From: Candidatus Peribacteraceae bacterium
Lineage (GTDB): Bacteria; Patescibacteriota; Gracilibacteria; Peribacterales; Peribacteraceae
Length of the DNA stretch: 9,057 bases
Assembly (NCBI GenBank): GCA_022843885.1
Contig: JALHMU010000034.1
Span: 1 to 9,057 of the forward strand
Direction: 5' to 3'
Shown: piece by piece, positions 6,937 to 9,057 of the stretch
Position numbering within the stretch: position 1 is the stretch's first letter
Layout of the letters: each line of letters begins with the position of its first letter
Position numbers and translations under genes: made by a program
Notes under the pieces: generated by a model
What the model was told of the DNA's origin: nothing
Seen by the model: only the letters and a program-made list of their open reading frames with translations
The model's database searches: none

Positions 6937-7859
6937 ACCTGAACCAAGCCGTGCTTCACGTGCATTCTCGACTTCATGTAGAAGTACCCGATTGTTCCAA
7001 ATGTCACGATCGGTGAGACCCATTGTGGAACATGAATACCGAAGCTGTCGGCCAACATGATGAGACCAAGGAACAGGATGGAATACATCGCGCCGTTTTT
7101 CAGGAACACGTATTTCTTCACGCGTTCGATGTTGCTGATCGTAAGTGCGCGGACTACATATGCGCCGAGACCATTCCCTAAGAGAATCAATGGAACTGAG
7201 AGTGTAAATGCGAACGCGCCGAGCACGCCGTCAATCGAAAACGTTGCATCGATCACTTCCAAATATAGAATTTTACTGACATCGGACATATGCCCATGCA
7301 TCAGTTCTTTTTCGCTCTGTTCTGCGTTTTGCTTGAAACCATGAGTGATGAAAAATGCCGTCGAACCGACAACCGCACCGAGTGCCATGATCGGATTGAT
7401 CTGCAATGCTTCCCAGACGATCGTACAGAGCACGACTGAAACAACCGCATAGAACCAGACACCTTGACGAATGAAAAATTTCTCTCCTGGAAGTCCGAAT
7501 GATTTCGGTTCCAAGAAGAGCCAGTGGAAAAACAGGAAGATCAAAAATGTTCCACCACCGATCAGAAGGAGTGGTTTGGAATGTTCGATTGCTTCCACGA
7601 CAGCCGGATCGCTGCTGAATGTTGCTGTGAAAACTTCGATCGGTCCAAGTGATGGCAGTGTGGCCCACACAATCACAAATGGCAGGACACCGCGAACAAT
7701 CACAACCGCAAACAAGATGCCCCATAATAAGAACCATTTTCGACCTTTTGGGGACATCGTGGAAATGACTTCGGCATTGATAATAGCGTTATCAACGCTG
7801 CTGATCGTCTCGAATACACACAAACCAAGCACGGTGAGAATCATTCCAAAAATTTCCAT
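6933..7859 (-). CDS. DUF475 / TerC-superfamily integral membrane protein
   Basis: A 308-residue polytopic membrane protein with the two acidic signatures of the TerC/YkoY superfamily: FETISSVDNAIINAEVI (16-32, with D23-N24) and LEVIDATFSIDGVLGAF (200-216, with D204 and D210). About eight or nine helices are apparent. A polar loop of about 25 residues (176-198) rich in E, H and K precedes the second motif. Family members have been linked to metal ion efflux, notably manganese export coupled to secreted metalloprotein loading, or to tellurite resistance phenotypes. Here the likely role is metal ion export, without proof of the ion. I chose ATG 7859 over an upstream TTG at 7877: it gives the usual short N-terminus and sits 6 nt after a -10-like TACACT. 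The M50 protease gene lies 42 nt upstream on the same strand. The 3' end overlaps the convergent micropeptide stop. Confidence 0.88.
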   Translation of the reverse strand: MEIFGMILTVLGLCVFETISSVDNAIINAEVISTMSPKGRKWFLLWGILFAVVIVRGVLPFVIVWATLPSLGPIEVFTATFSSDPAVVEAIEHSKPLLLIGGGTFLIFLFFHWLFLEPKSFGLPGEKFFIRQGVWFYAVVSVVLCTIVWEALQINPIMALGAVVGSTAFFITHGFKQNAEQSEKELMHGHMSDVSKILYLEVIDATFSIDGVLGAFAFTLSVPLILLGNGLGAYVVRALTISNIERVKKYVFLKNGAMYSILFLGLIMLADSFGIHVPQWVSPIVTFGTIGYFYMKSRMHVKHGLVQV

Positions 7860-7865
7860 GGCGGA

Positions 7866-7871
7866 AGTGTA
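7866..7871 (-). promoter_or_regulatory. Candidate -10 box of the DUF475/TerC gene
   Basis: TACACT on the minus strand (7871-7866) ends 6 nt before ATG 7859, predicting a leaderless transcript. No good -35 is seen at 16-18 nt. The same hexamer is used in the tRNA promoter candidate. Co-transcription from the M50 gene 42 nt upstream is also possible. Confidence 0.35.
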
Positions 7872-7901
7872 CAACAAAGTCCGCAGAGTTTTAGGTTCTT
7901 T

Positions 7902-8576
7902 TTACAATACCGTCGACAATAAAAATTGCATGAAGGTCAGAATGGGGGTCATGACGAGATAGATCCATCCGCGAAGAAGTGGAAATGCAAAGACTCGTTC
8001 GGCGACGAGCAGGCCGAGCAGAATCCACGGACCATTGCGCATGAATGTCTCATAGATGTCATCAAACTTCAGTGGAATAAATGGCAAAAGAATTTTTGAT
8101 CCGTCGAGTGGTGCAATCGGAAGGAGGTTGAATGCCATGAGTCCTAGATTCAGAAAGAGCGAATCCATCAATAACTCATTAAAGAAGGATGCGACGCCCA
8201 TACCTGCGCCTGTCGTAAGCAAAGCTTCGGGAGTATTTTGAAATGTTGCCGGAAAGAACGCGGCAAGGAGTGCGAATGCAATGATCGCAAGAATGAGATT
8301 ACTGGCGGGACCGGCCAATGCGACAAATGCCGTGTCGCGTTTGTAATGTTTGAAATATCGTGGATCGATCGGAACTGGTTTGCCCCAGCCGAAACCAGCA
8401 AAAAGAAACATCAATGTGCCGATCGGATCCAAGTGTGCGATCGGATTGAGCGTGAGTCGTCCTTCATGCTTCGCAGTTGGATCACCTAAAAGGTTTGCGA
8501 CAAATCCGTGTGCCCACTCGTGAACCGAGAGTGCGACCAAAATCGAGATGATGAACGGGGGCGTGAGAAACTCCAT
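7902..8576 (-). CDS. M50-family (site-2-type) intramembrane metalloprotease
   Basis: A 224-residue membrane zinc protease of the short M50B type (YwhC/Rip-like without a PDZ domain). The HExxH motif is HEWAH (19-23) in the first helix, giving two zinc ligands and the catalytic glutamate. The third ligand is D158 in FNLLPIAPLDGSKIL (149-163). The typical NPIAHLDPIGT (44-54), GWGKPVPID (63-71) and ALAGPASNLILA (86-97) blocks lie between them. About five or six helices are apparent. Such proteases cut substrates within the membrane in signalling or protein turnover; the substrate is unknown. All key residues are present, so it should be active. It is divergent from rpmB across a 115-bp spacer and upstream of the DUF475/TerC gene. 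A TATCCT hexamer 7 nt before the ATG may be its -10. Confidence 0.94.
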   Translation of the reverse strand: MEFLTPPFIISILVALSVHEWAHGFVANLLGDPTAKHEGRLTLNPIAHLDPIGTLMFLFAGFGWGKPVPIDPRYFKHYKRDTAFVALAGPASNLILAIIAFALLAAFFPATFQNTPEALLTTGAGMGVASFFNELLMDSLFLNLGLMAFNLLPIAPLDGSKILLPFIPLKFDDIYETFMRNGPWILLGLLVAERVFAFPLLRGWIYLVMTPILTFMQFLLSTVL

Positions 8577-8583
8577 GAGAACT

Positions 8584-8589
8584 AGGATA
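8584..8589 (-). promoter_or_regulatory. Candidate -10 box of the M50 protease gene
   Basis: TATCCT on the minus strand (8589-8584, 4 of 6 to consensus) ends 7 nt before the ATG at 8576, which would give a leaderless transcript. No -35-like hexamer is seen at normal spacing (TATCGC at 17 nt). The rest of the 115-bp spacer to rpmB holds only the rpmB promoter. Confidence 0.35.
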
Positions 8590-8652
8590 GTGAATCCGGA
8601 ATCGGGGCGATAGGAAACATTTCAGATTCCTGATTTGAGGGGAAAACGGCTA

Positions 8653-8681
8653 TTGACGGCGAAAAAATGAGCAGTTACTCT
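8653..8681 (+). promoter_or_regulatory. Candidate promoter of rpmB
   Basis: TTGACG (8653-8658, 5 of 6) is followed after 17 nt by TACTCT (8676-8681, 3 of 6). The start would fall near 8688, about 4 nt before the rpmB ATG at 8692, so the mRNA would be almost leaderless. This is the clearest -35/spacer arrangement in the window. Confidence 0.55.
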
Positions 8682-8691
8682 ATGCGTCCAC

Positions 8692-8901
8692 ATGGCCCGA
8701 AGATGCGACATGACCGGCAAATCGAACTCGACGGGAAACCGCCGCAGCCACTCGTTGCGCGCTACACGACGTGTTTTTAAAGCCAACATTCAAAAGAAGC
8801 GTGTCTTCGACCCAGCGACGGGTTCGTACCGCACGATGAAGGTCTCTACAGCGTATCTGCGCACGCTGGCAAAGCGTCTGCGTGAAGGTCGCACGGCCTA
8901 A
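8692..8901 (+). CDS. rpmB: Large ribosomal subunit protein bL28
   Basis: A 69-residue basic protein matching bL28, which sits near the E site of the 50S subunit. The diagnostic opening MARRCDMTGKSNSTGNRRSH (1-20), the core NIQKKRVFDPATG (32-44) and the VSTAYLRTLAK end (51-61) are clear. Only one cysteine (C5) is present, so this is a zinc-free form lacking the CxxC pairs of some bL28. Length is slightly short of the common 75-80 but ends naturally at TAA 8899-8901. It is the first gene rightward of the divergent M50 gene. The start is unambiguous and nearly coincides with the predicted transcript start. No terminator follows; a weak hairpin at 8903-8919 lacks a T-run. Confidence 0.96.
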   Translation: MARRCDMTGKSNSTGNRRSHSLRATRRVFKANIQKKRVFDPATGSYRTMKVSTAYLRTLAKRLREGRTA

Positions 8902-8923
8902 CCTTTCACCGGACGAAAGATCT

Positions 8924-8944
8924 TGCTAGGCTGGAAGCTACACT
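8924..8944 (+). promoter_or_regulatory. Candidate -10 elements of the DoxX-family gene
   Basis: Two overlapping possibilities lie before the ATG at 8958. One is an extended -10-like TGCTAGGCT (8924-8932, TGnTAnnnT). The other is TACACT (8939-8944), 13 nt before the start. No well-placed -35 accompanies either. They imply a leader of about 7-19 nt and transcription separate from rpmB, which ends at 8901. Confidence 0.3.
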
Positions 8945-8957
8945 TCCCTTCTTTCAT

Positions 8958-9057
8958 ATGATTCTTCATTTCTTGAAGAAATATCACAACGTCGGTCTGA
9001 CGGCTTTGCGTATTGCCGTTGCCGCTTCTTTTATCATTCACGGATACCAGAAATTTG
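8958..9057 (+). CDS. DoxX-family membrane protein (5' part only)
   Basis: The first 33 codons are visible before the window ends. A basic N-terminus (FLKKYHN, 5-11) leads into a helix containing ALRIAVAASFIIHGYQKF (16-33). This matches the DoxX family opening, in which a conserved R at the helix start and a late HGxxKF mark the first of four helices. DoxX proteins are small membrane proteins tied to thiosulfate/quinone redox or to oxidative stress complexes in other bacteria; the role here cannot be judged from a fragment. Start ATG 8958 gives the usual N-terminal length. It is 56 nt after rpmB and may have its own promoter. Confidence 0.8.
   Translation, partial: MILHFLKKYHNVGLTALRIAVAASFIIHGYQKF

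Noticed and set aside
7860..7877. Upstream TTG as start of the DUF475/TerC gene
   Set aside because: ATG 7859 gives the usual N-terminus, and the extra codons overlap the TACACT promoter candidate.
8598..8630. GGAATC...GATTCC inverted repeat between the M50 gene and rpmB
   Set aside because: A 6-bp stem with a loop of about 21 nt is within chance expectation, and it does not coincide with either promoter candidate.
8903..8919. Hairpin CTTTC/GAAAG after rpmB as an intrinsic terminator
   Set aside because: The stem is only 5 bp and no T-run follows, so it does not qualify.

Overview
The window looks like a piece of a bacterial chromosome from the Candidate Phyla Radiation (Patescibacteria), possibly close to Peribacteria. 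This is inference: base composition is roughly balanced by eye, genes are packed tightly, proteins are compact, and a bL28, a SufS/SufU pair, a DUF475/TerC-type protein, an M50 protease and a DoxX protein occur together. TGA appears to act as a stop (end of the GT2 gene), which argues against the TGA=Gly code of Gracilibacteria/Absconditabacteria. No phage, IS, CRISPR or plasmid signature is visible, and no gene-free stretch reaches 300 bases.

Left part, minus strand (about 1-4998): four tightly linked genes form an apparent cell-surface glycosylation operon, read from right to left. They are a 962-residue polytopic GT-C-like glycosyltransferase, a GT2 polyprenyl-phosphate-sugar synthase-like enzyme, a small DUF2304 membrane protein, and a GT4 glycosyltransferase that runs off the left edge. 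The junctions are TAA-3 nt-ATG, an ATGA overlap, and TAA-3 nt-ATG. A reasonable model is that GT2 (with DUF2304) makes a lipid-linked sugar on the cytoplasmic face, the GT-C protein uses such a donor outside, and GT4 adds sugars inside.

Middle, plus strand (5077-6698): sufS and sufU, a cysteine desulfurase and its Fe-S scaffold/sulfur acceptor, separated by 2 nt. Their last stop codon directly touches the encoded CCA end of a tRNA-Thr(GGU) gene on the opposite strand. To the right of the tRNA, its promoter overlaps a candidate plus-strand promoter for a 30-residue single-pass membrane micropeptide whose stop codon overlaps the stop of the next, convergent gene.

Right part: a DUF475/TerC-family membrane protein and an M50 site-2-type protease on the minus strand, then divergently rpmB (bL28) and the start of a DoxX-family gene on the plus strand.

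No start codon in the window has a clear Shine-Dalgarno sequence. Several first-in-operon genes have a -10-like hexamer only 6-10 nt before the ATG, so leaderless or near-leaderless transcripts appear to be the rule here. No exotic defence or mobile system was found. The most notable items are the micropeptide gene, the overlapping divergent promoters at the tRNA, the leaderless pattern, and the extended cysteine-bearing N-terminal module of the GT-C protein.
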